From the NCBI GenBank assembly GCA_947630555.1, contig CANRIA010000004.1, positions 1-64,000 of the forward strand: DNA of 64,000 bases, in the 5' to 3' direction. Under the pieces are notes generated by a model, which searched no databases, was not told the DNA's origin, and saw nothing but the letters and a program-made list of their open reading frames with translations. Source of the stretch: an uncultured Clostridia bacterium. GTDB lineage: Bacteria > Bacillota > Clostridia > Oscillospirales > Ruminococcaceae. Of the stretch, positions 53,830 through 63,307 are shown piece after piece. A program made the position numbers and the translations under genes. Positions within the stretch are counted from its first letter, which is position 1. Every line of letters begins with the position of its first letter.

Positions 53830-54867
53830 ATGTCAGTTAAAGTTGCAATCAATGGCTTTGGCCGTATCGGCCGTCTCGCATTCAGACAGATGTTCGGCGC
53901 TGAGGGTTATGAGGTAGTCGCTATCAACGACCTTACCAAGCCTTCAATGCTCGCTAACCTGCTCAAGTATGATACCGCTCAGGGCGGCTACTGCGGCAAA
54001 ATAGGTGATAATCTTCACACTGTTTCCGCTGATGACGAGGCAGGCACTATCACTGTTGACGGCAAGACCCTTACCATTTACGCAAAGGCTAACGCTGCCG
54101 AGCTCCCTTGGGGCGAAATAGGCGTTGACGTTGTTCTCGAGTGCACAGGTTTCTACTGCTCTAAGGACAAGTCTATGGCGCACATCAATGCAGGCGCTAA
54201 GAAAGTCGTTATTTCTGCTCCCGCAGGCAACGACCTCAAGACTATCGTTTATTCCGTAAACGAAAAGACCCTTACCGCTGATGATCAGATCATTTCTGCT
54301 GCATCATGCACCACTAACTGCCTCGCTCCTATGGCTAAGGCTCTTAACGATTATGCTCCTATCCAGAGCGGTATAATGAGCACTATCCACGCCTACACCG
54401 GCGACCAGATGATCCTCGACGGCCCTCACCGCAAGGGCGATATGAGAAGAGCAAGAGCAGGCGCTGCTAATATTGTTCCTAACTCTACCGGCGCTGCTAA
54501 GGCTATCGGTCTTGTTATCCCCGAGCTGAACGGCAAGCTTATCGGTTCTGCCCAGAGAGTTCCTGTTCCTACAGGTTCTACCACTATCCTTACCGCTGTT
54601 GTTAAGGGTACCGATGTTACCAAAGAGGGCATCAACGCTGCTATGAAGGCTGCTGCTTCTGAGTCTTACGGCTATAACGAAGATCCTATCGTTTCTTCCG
54701 ATGTTATCGGCATGAAGTACGGTTCTCTCTTTGATGCTACTCAGACTATGGTAGCTAAGGTCGCTGACGATCTGTATGAAGTACAGGTAGTTTCTTGGTA
54801 CGACAACGAGAACTCCTACACTTCTCAGATGGTAAGAACTATCAAGTATTTCGCAGAACTTAACTAA
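53830..54867 (+). CDS. gap: Type I glyceraldehyde-3-phosphate dehydrogenase
   Basis: [86 protein letters not shown]. Confidence 0.98.
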   Translation: MSVKVAINGFGRIGRLAFRQMFGAEGYEVVAINDLTKPSMLANLLKYDTAQGGYCGKIGDNLHTVSADDEAGTITVDGKTLTIYAKANAAELPWGEIGVDVVLECTGFYCSKDKSMAHINAGAKKVVISAPAGNDLKTIVYSVNEKTLTADDQIISAASCTTNCLAPMAKALNDYAPIQSGIMSTIHAYTGDQMILDGPHRKGDMRRARAGAANIVPNSTGAAKAIGLVIPELNGKLIGSAQRVPVPTGSTTILTAVVKGTDVTKEGINAAMKAAASESYGYNEDPIVSSDVIGMKYGSLFDATQTMVAKVADDLYEVQVVSWYDNENSYTSQMVRTIKYFAELN

Positions 54868-54884
54868 ACAAAAACGCGAATAAT

Positions 54885-54920
54885 AACGCTCCGATGATAA
54901 ATTCATCGGAGCGTTTTTGT
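54885..54920 (+). terminator. Terminator of gap
   Basis: aacgctccgatgataaattcatcggagcgttttt. Confidence 0.8.
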
Positions 54921-54957
54921 ATCATAAATTGAAATTTGCCCGCTGTGCCTGCCTTGC

Positions 54958-55171
54958 TGTTGGGGGAGACCCTTTTGGAAAAGGGTCTTCCCCCAAGCCC
55001 CCTCACTAAAACTTCTATATTTTTGGCGAGGGGTAATTGTGCTGTATAATACACGCAAAATTTACGGTCTGCAGCAGATTTAAAAAAATGAATTACCCCT
55101 CGCCAAAAACAATATAAAAGTCTTTGGAAAGGGGTATGGGGAATAACCTTTCTTCAGAAAGGTTTTCCCCA
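54958..55171. repeat. Symmetric hairpin/inverted-repeat element (MITE-like or structured intergenic repeat)
   Basis: Hairpin 54960-54996; perfect 19-bp inverted repeat TTTTTGGCGAGGGGTAATT (55020-55038) / AATTACCCCTCGCCAAAAA (55091-55109); hairpin AACCTTTC-ttca-GAAAGGTT (55145-55164). Confidence 0.6.
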
Positions 55172-55209
55172 AAAGAAAAACAGGTACAACGGACAAATTC
55201 CCGTTTATA

Positions 55210-56982
55210 TTACATATCAGGCAGGTCGTATTTCACAAGCAGTTTCGAGGCTTTTATTATCGTTGAATTTGCCTTGTCAAGCGTTTCTGAGATAGTCTTG
55301 TTATCAAAACTGCCCATCATTTCTTTTGCCTGAACGAACGTGTTCCTGCCAAGCTCTATCTGGTGGTTGCAAATGCCCTCCAGCCGAGCCACCGCCTTCG
55401 CCTCAAGATCCTGATACGCGGCTTTTATGTCTTTAACCGTGTTGTTGCGAATGTCGTCATAGTTTTCAAGCGCAATGTCTATAATGTCGGTGCGCTTTTT
55501 CTTTTTCAGAATGTTCTTGAACGACGACATTGTGCCCGACGGGAAGGTCTCGCTTGTGCCCGTCTGCGCAACGTTCATTACCGAGTGCGCAACTTTTTTC
55601 TTTACATCGCTCAGTATCCTGTCAACAGAATTTGCGTGCGATACTTCGGCAAGCTCTGAAATTCCCAGTTTGTCGGCAAGCTGTTCGCTTATCCTCTCAA
55701 TAAGGTCGTTCATGCGCGAGCTGTGTATTTCAAGGCAGGTGCGGTAAGCCTCGCCCACCTTGTCCATAAGGTACGAGTAAAAATACTTTTCAACATCCTC
55801 AGCCGCAATATCGTCCTCCGATTCGGTAGGTCTGCACTCCAGCACGCTTTCACGCAGCTTCGCAAAGAACTCATACATCCAAAGCTCGGCTTCCTGCTGC
55901 ATTTCAAGAATGTTCAGATGAATGTCGGGCTTTTTCGTATCAAGAAAAGCCGAAATGGTGCTGCACTGCTGCTCAAAATCCTGAGTCATCTGCTCAAACT
56001 TTTTCTGATCGAGCGCCGACATATCCGAGAATATATGTATTTTGGCGTGCGTTTCGCGCAGCATCTGATCAAGCATTGCCAGCACTCTCTTTTTGCGGAT
56101 AATGTCTTTTTGCAAGATTATATCCCGTTTCAGCGATACCTCAAATTTCAGAAACTCCGCTTCGTAATAGTCCGAAAAATCGTTCTGCACGTTAGACTTT
56201 ATACCGCACTTGCGACGAAATTCTTCCTCAGCGCTTATGCCATACACAAATGCATTCGGCACAATTGCCTCGCTCTTTTGCGAGATACGCGCCATTATCT
56301 TTTCAACGTCTTCACGAGAGCTAAGCGCATCAAGCATATTTACAAGCACATACAGCATACCGAACCTTTGCGGCTGAATGTGGCTTGCAAGGTAAAGCTG
56401 CTCACTCTCAGAGAAGGGCAGAAGCGCGCTTGCCACATAAATTATAGCGTCGGCGTTCATAAGATAATTTGTTACCTGTTCGTCAAGGTCTTCAATATCC
56501 GAAAGCCCCGGCGTATCAACAATGCGTATCTCTTTCAGAATCTCAGCGTTGTCGCGAATGTCAAGGTGGTCTATCGGCGACTCTAGCGTGGGTATCAGCT
56601 TTTCAAGAGATTCCCTTGTTATCTCATACTTTTGCAGCATCATTCTTTCGCCGTTTTTAAGTACCGCGTTTATGCTGGGGCTGCCGTATGAAATCTCATT
56701 TATAGTGTATGTTTCGGGGGCAACGTTCACGGGGGCAAGCGGTCTGCCCAAAAGTGCGTTTATAATGGTGCTTTTGCCCCTCTTGAAATCGCCCAGAATA
56801 ACCAGTGTGAACGGCTCGTCGCAGCGCCTGCTTATAAGTTCTTTCCATACGTTGAGACCCTCTGCAAAGTCGCTGCCAAGAATATCGCTGAGCTCTTTGT
56901 TTGCAATAAGCTCGTCAAGGTGATTTCTTACGGCGGTTATGTCACCGTCGGCGGTCTTGTAAATAGTATTATTTATAGCCAT
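55210..56982 (-). CDS. Dynamin-like GTPase, shorter paralogue (590 aa)
   Basis: G1 GDFKRGKSTIINALLG, G2-region Thr, G3 VDTPGLSD, VNMLD candidate G4, long helical C-terminus. Confidence 0.9.
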   Translation of the reverse strand: MAINNTIYKTADGDITAVRNHLDELIANKELSDILGSDFAEGLNVWKELISRRCDEPFTLVILGDFKRGKSTIINALLGRPLAPVNVAPETYTINEISYGSPSINAVLKNGERMMLQKYEITRESLEKLIPTLESPIDHLDIRDNAEILKEIRIVDTPGLSDIEDLDEQVTNYLMNADAIIYVASALLPFSESEQLYLASHIQPQRFGMLYVLVNMLDALSSREDVEKIMARISQKSEAIVPNAFVYGISAEEEFRRKCGIKSNVQNDFSDYYEAEFLKFEVSLKRDIILQKDIIRKKRVLAMLDQMLRETHAKIHIFSDMSALDQKKFEQMTQDFEQQCSTISAFLDTKKPDIHLNILEMQQEAELWMYEFFAKLRESVLECRPTESEDDIAAEDVEKYFYSYLMDKVGEAYRTCLEIHSSRMNDLIERISEQLADKLGISELAEVSHANSVDRILSDVKKKVAHSVMNVAQTGTSETFPSGTMSSFKNILKKKKRTDIIDIALENYDDIRNNTVKDIKAAYQDLEAKAVARLEGICNHQIELGRNTFVQAKEMMGSFDNKTISETLDKANSTIIKASKLLVKYDLPDM

Positions 56983-56988
56983 ATCCCA

Positions 56989-58008
56989 TTACACCCCCGC
57001 ACTTGAAGTTCCCAAGATGATATTGCAGCGCACATCGCAGAGCTGACCGTTTATTACATTCAGACCCTCGCTTGAAAGCTCGCTGCGCCAGTTGTAAAGC
57101 AGGTCGCAGTTAAGAAATTCCACCGCCGCAAGTATGCGTTTTTCTTCGTCGGTAACGTCTTTGTCAACGTATATATCCCTAGCCGCCGTGTAGTGTATCA
57201 CCTGCGCCATATTAACTATATGCTCAAAGTCAAGGTCTTTCATCGTCCTGCCGTAAAAGTCAACATAGCCTTTTTGGTAAAGCCCTGCGATTATCTCCGC
57301 ATAGCGTTCGGGCTCGTCGCAGCAAATCATTCCTGCCCTGTCGGCGGTAATGTCTGCCAGCTTTACCCACTGCGAAAGCGTATACACAAGCTGATTGCTT
57401 ACCGGCTGCTGATACGACTGCTCCACCGGCATAAAGCCGTTTTCATCGGCGTTAAAATATTTATATGCCAGATTGTATGTGCAGTGGTGGTTTTGTATTC
57501 TGCCGCATTCGCTTCCTATAAGAACCTGTATCTCCTCGGCGGTGCACATTTGTATAAGAGCCTTTGTTATTACTATGCACGGCTCAATAATGTCGCTTGC
57601 TATCGAGTAGATTATTTTCTTGTTGATGTCATCTCTTACAAACACCGTCGGCAGATTGAGTTCCAGTCTTTCGGCACATTTTTTGGCTATTTCATAAACT
57701 TCGGGGTATTTTAGCGACCCTGCCTGATTAGTCTTTAAAAACAGCAGTTTCGCTTCTTCTGTGACGTCCTGAGAATTTATAGCTTTTGAAAGCTTAGCCC
57801 AGCCCGAAAGTCCCGTTATCTTCTGCCGCAGAGAAAAATCCGCGTCAAACGCATAGTCAAGCACACCGTCCACAACGTGATTGCTGAACGAACGTGTATA
57901 TGCCAGCAGATAAGAACGGAAGCTGGTGTCTATTTTAAGCAGCGGATTTTCGCTTTGGTTTTCTGTTTCAACAGCAAGTTTGCTGAAACGTTCGTCATTG
58001 ATATTCAC
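56989..58008 (-). CDS. M48 peptidase-like protein with degenerate zinc motif (predicted pseudoprotease)
   Basis: AEEIQVLIGSECGRIQNHH aligns to M48 HELGHIxNxH with HExxH changed to SECGR; LADITADRAGMICC matches the M48 (E)xxADRAG region; GTG start 58008 after AGGAGG. Confidence 0.75.
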   Translation of the reverse strand: MNINDERFSKLAVETENQSENPLLKIDTSFRSYLLAYTRSFSNHVVDGVLDYAFDADFSLRQKITGLSGWAKLSKAINSQDVTEEAKLLFLKTNQAGSLKYPEVYEIAKKCAERLELNLPTVFVRDDINKKIIYSIASDIIEPCIVITKALIQMCTAEEIQVLIGSECGRIQNHHCTYNLAYKYFNADENGFMPVEQSYQQPVSNQLVYTLSQWVKLADITADRAGMICCDEPERYAEIIAGLYQKGYVDFYGRTMKDLDFEHIVNMAQVIHYTAARDIYVDKDVTDEEKRILAAVEFLNCDLLYNWRSELSSEGLNVINGQLCDVRCNIILGTSSAGV

Positions 58009-58044
58009 ACCTGTTCCTCCTAACAAAGTAAACTGAGCGTTTTA

Positions 58045-60153
58045 TTACGCCTGCGCGGTTTCGGCATTTTCGGCAGCTTCGGTATTTTCACCGTCTGCCA
58101 TTTCGCCTTCGCTTGCCTCGTCACTCAGCGCTTTGTGAAGGATATAAGCATCAGAAAGTATATTGCTGGTGTGCGCCACAACGCTTTGCAGTCTTTCAGC
58201 CTCTTTTTCTGAGACCATCTTCTTCTCCTGCTTCAGCTGATTCAGATTGTTAAGAGTTTTCTGCGTGTCTTTAAGTATGATCTCAGTTTCTTCCTCGATC
58301 TTGTCTTTCAGCGTTTCAAATGCATTGAATACCTGCTTACGGACAGACTCGGAGAAGTCGGTGTTCAGCTTCATTTCGTGAAGCTGTTTTCTTACCTGAG
58401 TTTTGAAATCAGACTTATATTTTTCTATCTTTTCGTTCGCGAGGAATTTATCAACGGCAAACTTGCCTGTAAAGGTGCTTGCCAGACCTGCAAACGCCAC
58501 GATACACAGCGTTATAGGTGATAACAGAGTAAGTCCGCCTGCGATAGCGCTTGCTGCAAAACAGGTCGTCCAGAAGCTTGCCGCGCCCGTGCCGAAGCCT
58601 AAAAGTGCGCCTTTTATTCCTGCTTCCCTGAAACCTATGAACAGCGCGCCGATGCCCGAAGCGCCTATTGCAGAACCTATTACTTGGTCTACAGCCCTGC
58701 CGCTGTTGTTTACTCTGTCGTTTATATCGAACATCTGCTGAATTTTCTCAACGTTGCGGAAGAACTCGTCTTCAAACGACTGCAATCTTTCAGCCTCGTC
58801 AGAGAGGGCAACGTTTATAGAATTCTGTATCTGCTCACATATAAGCTGAGCCCTTGTTTCAATGTTCTCTCTTATCTTGTCTATTATCTTTCCGTGAACG
58901 ACTTTCAGCTTATCTTTCTTCAAATCATTCGGGAATATCTGATATGTCTCTATTACCTGCATAGCGCAGTTTTCTATCTGTGTCCAGTAGTCATCAAGCA
59001 GAGGGCGCAGTCCGTCGTAAACGGTGTTGGCGGCATCGTTTATCTTAACAAACTCGGCACGCTTTTTGTTGCGTATCTCCTCTATTTCCTCAATAGCGCC
59101 CTTGTAACGCACCATAAATTCGTCGTTTTCCATCATCAGGGCGTTTTTGCGCAGCGCCACAGAGTTCAGCACTTCGGTGCCGCTGTTGATTATCTTGTTG
59201 GCGAGAATTTGCAGCGAGATAGTACCTCTCTCTTTAGTGAGCATATTTTCAAGCACTGCCTCAAACTGCGGGAAATTACTTTCCTCCAGCGCTTGCTTGT
59301 CGCCGTTCATTTTGGCAATAAGAGCTTTCTTGGCATAAACACCTATAACTCTCGGCTTGCCTATCTTGCGCTGATATACCTGAAACTCCTTGGAGTTTTC
59401 TCCCATTACCTTCTTAGCCTTATCCATAACGTACTTTTCAATACGAGTACGCACGGTATCGACTATCCTGTCTTCGTCCTCTTTACTGAAAGTACCGAAG
59501 CAGTTTACTATAAAGATAATTCTTCCCACATCGCTCGAGAGCATTTTCTTTTCAAGAAACTCCTTCTCAAACTGAGAGAACGGCGAATTTGCGCTTATTA
59601 CAAACACTGCGGCATCTATCTCAGGCAAAATAGAGAGGGTAACGTTGGTCATCTGCTCGTCGTCGTTAAGACCCGGGGTGTCTATAATATCTACATTATT
59701 CTTACAAAATTCGGTATCGTAATAAACGGTAGCCTCTTTTACCGTCTCTGCCTTCTGCTCCGATTCAAACGTCAGCTTGGTAACATAGTCCTGAAGATTG
59801 TCTATCGGAACTTTCTCGGTACTGCCGTCTTTATACTCTACCGAAACATACGGAGTATCGTTATATGTAACTCTGTTGAGCGTTGCCGTTGCAGGCAAAA
59901 CGTCGGCAGGCAGTATCTCCTGACCGAGCAGAGCGTTTATAAGCGTACTCTTGCCGCGCTTGAACTCGCCGACTATAGCGACCTCGAAATGCTCGTCAGC
60001 CACCTTGTCAATGGTATCTCTTATAGACACGGCGGTGTTTGTGAGCGAAAGGTCATAGCTGTACTCAAGCAGCTCATGCAGATGTTTAGAGAGCGTTTCG
60101 ACTGTTTCTCTGTATGCCGAATAGCTTCCGTAATTTAGGATATTTTCTTCCAT
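58045..60153 (-). CDS. Dynamin-like GTPase, longer paralogue with hydrophobic membrane segment (702 aa)
   Basis: G1 GEFKRGKSTLINALLG, G3 IDTPGLNDDEQ, VNCFGTFSKEDED; hydrophobic ~80-aa Gly/Ala-rich region (AIGASGIGALFIG...STFTGKFAVDKFL). Confidence 0.92.
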   Translation of the reverse strand: MEENILNYGSYSAYRETVETLSKHLHELLEYSYDLSLTNTAVSIRDTIDKVADEHFEVAIVGEFKRGKSTLINALLGQEILPADVLPATATLNRVTYNDTPYVSVEYKDGSTEKVPIDNLQDYVTKLTFESEQKAETVKEATVYYDTEFCKNNVDIIDTPGLNDDEQMTNVTLSILPEIDAAVFVISANSPFSQFEKEFLEKKMLSSDVGRIIFIVNCFGTFSKEDEDRIVDTVRTRIEKYVMDKAKKVMGENSKEFQVYQRKIGKPRVIGVYAKKALIAKMNGDKQALEESNFPQFEAVLENMLTKERGTISLQILANKIINSGTEVLNSVALRKNALMMENDEFMVRYKGAIEEIEEIRNKKRAEFVKINDAANTVYDGLRPLLDDYWTQIENCAMQVIETYQIFPNDLKKDKLKVVHGKIIDKIRENIETRAQLICEQIQNSINVALSDEAERLQSFEDEFFRNVEKIQQMFDINDRVNNSGRAVDQVIGSAIGASGIGALFIGFREAGIKGALLGFGTGAASFWTTCFAASAIAGGLTLLSPITLCIVAFAGLASTFTGKFAVDKFLANEKIEKYKSDFKTQVRKQLHEMKLNTDFSESVRKQVFNAFETLKDKIEEETEIILKDTQKTLNNLNQLKQEKKMVSEKEAERLQSVVAHTSNILSDAYILHKALSDEASEGEMADGENTEAAENAETAQA

Positions 60154-60341
60154 GATCCATCCAGCCCCCTGAACTTAAAATAATACAATAAAATGGCGTA
60201 TGCACATAATTTCTCATTGTAATTATACAATATATAGTATATTTATTATAACACATTTAACATTCATTCGTCAATAACGTTTTTAGCGGTTTTTCATATC
60301 GCTCTATAGAAATATCGTGCCAAATTTTGTGCAACTTGCAA

Positions 60342-60380
60342 AAAGAACGCCTCTCCTTAGTGGAAAAGCGTTCTTAAAAC
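60342..60380. terminator. Terminator of pot operon
   Basis: aagaacgc...gcgttctt stem. Confidence 0.55.
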
Positions 60381-60392
60381 TATCTGCAAATA

Positions 60393-61670
60393 TCAGAAAA
60401 TGTCTTTTTTGCTTTTTATATACCGCCTTACAAGCACGAAGATTATGATAAGCAGGCAAAGTATCAAAAATATCGGCACGAGCCACTTATTCACGCCGTC
60501 TTCCTCGGCAGATTTCATCTCCGTCCACAAAGTCTGCATTGTCATATTCGCCTCATCAGAGAGGTTTATAAAAACGGTCATGTTCTTTTTTACCTCATCG
60601 CTGGGGTAATAGGCAGGGTCGTTTTGTATCTCGGGGTCTAGCATTTCAAACGCGGCAGAGTGCGGCGTTGAATAGCAGATGTAGTCGATGTTCGCATATG
60701 CAATATCGGGCTCGCACATAAAGTTTATAAACATCTCAGCGGCTTCCTTGTTCTGCGAAGAATTTGGAATGCACATGGCATCTATAAACAAATTCGTGCC
60801 GCTGTCGGGAACAACAAAATTCAGCGAGTCGTTGCTTTCCATAATGGTCATGGCATCGCCTGCGTAATAAGGCGCGATAAGTGCCTCGCCTGCGCCCATT
60901 TTGTCAAAGATCTCGTCCATTACATAGCCCTGAACTATCTTTTTCTGCTCCGTCAGCTTGTCGGCAGCCATTTTAAGCTCCTGTGGGTCTTCGGTATTAA
61001 GCGAAAGACCGCACACTATCTCGGCTATTGCGAAAGCATCACGGGGGTTATCAAACATAAGTATCTGGTCTGCATAGTCCTCGTTCCACAGAATATCCCA
61101 GTCTATATCCTCCTCGGGAATGTCTACTACAGTTTCGTCGTAAATTATGCCGACCGTGCCCCAAGTATACGGCACAGAATATTCATTCGTGGGGTCATAA
61201 GCCTGATTGCGGAAATCCTCCATGATATACTTGAAGTTGGGAATGTTATTATAATCCAGCTTTTGAATCATGTTTTCCTTGATCATTTTGCTTATCATAT
61301 AGTCTGAGGGGATTATTACATCATATGTAACTCCGCCGCCTTTGAGTTTAGCATACAATTCCTCGTTGGTGGCAAATGTGGTGTAATTTACGCTTATGCC
61401 GGTAAGGTTTTCAAACTCAGTAATAACGTCAAGCGTTCCCTCGTCCTCGCCTGTGCAGATATATTCGCCCCAGTTATATACGTTTATTGAAACGTCCTTG
61501 CCCTTGAATCTTGTATAATACGCCTCGTCTTCAACGGTAAGTGTCTGATACTCGGTCTCTTCGGTATCTTCTTCATCGGCAGTATCGCCAGAAGAACATG
61601 ATGTCATAAGCGACACGCCCAGAACGCCGGCAGCCAGCACCGAGAAGACCTTTTTTGAAATACGTCTCAT
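60393..61670 (-). CDS. potD: Spermidine/putrescine ABC transporter substrate-binding lipoprotein with extra C-terminal TM
   Basis: Lipobox LMTSC, INVYNWGEYI, YDVIIPSDYMISKM, YAGDAMTIM, INFMCEPDIA; ends WLVPIFLILCLLIIIFVLVRRYIKSKKDIF. Confidence 0.93.
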   Translation of the reverse strand: MRRISKKVFSVLAAGVLGVSLMTSCSSGDTADEEDTEETEYQTLTVEDEAYYTRFKGKDVSINVYNWGEYICTGEDEGTLDVITEFENLTGISVNYTTFATNEELYAKLKGGGVTYDVIIPSDYMISKMIKENMIQKLDYNNIPNFKYIMEDFRNQAYDPTNEYSVPYTWGTVGIIYDETVVDIPEEDIDWDILWNEDYADQILMFDNPRDAFAIAEIVCGLSLNTEDPQELKMAADKLTEQKKIVQGYVMDEIFDKMGAGEALIAPYYAGDAMTIMESNDSLNFVVPDSGTNLFIDAMCIPNSSQNKEAAEMFINFMCEPDIAYANIDYICYSTPHSAAFEMLDPEIQNDPAYYPSDEVKKNMTVFINLSDEANMTMQTLWTEMKSAEEDGVNKWLVPIFLILCLLIIIFVLVRRYIKSKKDIF

Positions 61671-62476
61671 CAGATCTTCTCCCCCTTATACGAGTTATTT
61701 TTGGCAGCCTTGTTTTCAAATACGTTCTTCACTATAAGTATAACGAACACCACAATAAATATTATGGTAGACAGCGCGTTTATCTCAGGGGAGATCTTGC
61801 GCCTTGTCATAGAGTATATAGTTATAGGCAAAGTCTGCGTGGTAGGGCCGCTGGTAAAATAGCTTATTACAAAGTCATCAAGCGAGTAGGTGAAAGCCAT
61901 TAAAAAACCGCTTATAACGCCGGGCATTATCTCGGGCAGTATTACTTTCCGAAAAGCCTGCATAGGGCTGCAGCCGAGATCCTGCGCCGCCTCAAACAAA
62001 TTTGGATCCATCTGCTTGAACTTTGGCATAATGTTCAGTATGACATACGGAACATCAAACGTTATGTGCGCTATCAGCAGTGTTACAAAGCCGAACTCAA
62101 AATTCATTCTTGCGGTAAAGAACACGAACAGCAGCATGAGCGATACGCCCGTTACTATTTCGGGGTTGATTATAGGCATATTTGTAACGTTCATTACAAA
62201 GGCTTTCGGTACTTTTTTCATGCTGTTTATGCCTATGGCAGCGAATGTTCCCAGCACTGTTGAAACTATACTTGCAAGCGTTGCTATAATTATAGTCTTC
62301 ATCAGCGATGATATGATTATTTTGTTGTGGAACAGCTTTACATACCATTCAAGGGTAAAGCCGCTGAGCACGCTCCTGCTCTTTGTTTCGTTGAAAGAAA
62401 ATACTATCAGCACGAATATGGGAACATACAAAAAGAGCAGTATAAGAGCGAAATATATTTTTCCGAACTTTTTCAT
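61670..62476 (-). CDS. potC: Spermidine/putrescine ABC transporter permease
   Basis: EAAQDLGCSPMQAFRKVILPEIMPGVISGFLMAFTYSLDDFVISYFTSG. Confidence 0.95.
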   Translation of the reverse strand: MKKFGKIYFALILLFLYVPIFVLIVFSFNETKSRSVLSGFTLEWYVKLFHNKIIISSLMKTIIIATLASIVSTVLGTFAAIGINSMKKVPKAFVMNVTNMPIINPEIVTGVSLMLLFVFFTARMNFEFGFVTLLIAHITFDVPYVILNIMPKFKQMDPNLFEAAQDLGCSPMQAFRKVILPEIMPGVISGFLMAFTYSLDDFVISYFTSGPTTQTLPITIYSMTRRKISPEINALSTIIFIVVFVILIVKNVFENKAAKNNSYKGEKI

Positions 62477-62491
62477 ATATCTCACCCTCCC

Positions 62492-63301
62492 TTATATAAG
62501 CACCTGGTCGTCGGGACTGAACTGGTTCATAACGGTCATGATAACGAGTATTATCACCATAAGCACCAGCGATATAGCCGCGCCCAGCTGCGGATTGTAG
62601 GAGTTGCCCAGAAACTGCATTTCGATAAGGTCGCCGATAAGCAGGTTAGAGCCGCCGCCCAGCATACGCGAGATTATAAACGTTGATATTGCAGGCACGA
62701 ACACCATGGTGATGCCGGATGTTATGCCCGGCAGACTGAGCGGTACTATAACGCGCCACATAATAGAAGCAGAGTTGCAGCCCAGATCAGATGCTGCCTC
62801 AATAACGCTTTTGTCTATCTTCTCCATTACCGAGTAGAGCGGCAGTATCATGAACGGCAGGTAGTTATACACCATGCCGAGCACCACCGCGCCCGATGTG
62901 TTTATAAGTTTATAAGGACCTAAGCCGAATATGCCGAGAATGTGATTTATAACGCCGTTGTTTCCCAGCAGGGTCATCCATGCATATGTGCGAAGAAGAA
63001 AGTTCATCCACATGGGCAGCATGACTATTAAAAGCATAGTGCCCTGCTTGTGTTTTTCCATTCTTGAAAGAAGATATGCCACGGGGTATGCAAGCAATAG
63101 GCACACTGCCGTTGCAACAAGCGCCAGCCAGATAGAGCGCACAAAAATGTTTGCATACTGACCTACGTTTGAGATATTTCTTATAGTAAATTTGCCGCTG
63201 TCAGTTGTGAAAGCGAAGTATGCCACCATAAGAAGCGGCACAAGTATGAACACTATCATCCAGACGAGATACGGCGCAGAAAATACTTTCAGTTTTTTCA
63301 A
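62492..63301 (-). CDS. potB: Spermidine/putrescine ABC transporter permease
   Basis: EAASDLGCNSASIMWRVIVPLSLPGITSGITMVFVPAISTFIISRMLGG. Confidence 0.95.
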   Translation of the reverse strand: MKKLKVFSAPYLVWMIVFILVPLLMVAYFAFTTDSGKFTIRNISNVGQYANIFVRSIWLALVATAVCLLLAYPVAYLLSRMEKHKQGTMLLIVMLPMWMNFLLRTYAWMTLLGNNGVINHILGIFGLGPYKLINTSGAVVLGMVYNYLPFMILPLYSVMEKIDKSVIEAASDLGCNSASIMWRVIVPLSLPGITSGITMVFVPAISTFIISRMLGGGSNLLIGDLIEMQFLGNSYNPQLGAAISLVLMVIILVIMTVMNQFSPDDQVLI

Positions 63302-63307
63302 TTTGCC

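Noticed and set aside
58684-60138. 484-aa plus-strand ORF
   Set aside because: Antisense shadow of the dynamin-like gene; no recognisable family and no RBS context.
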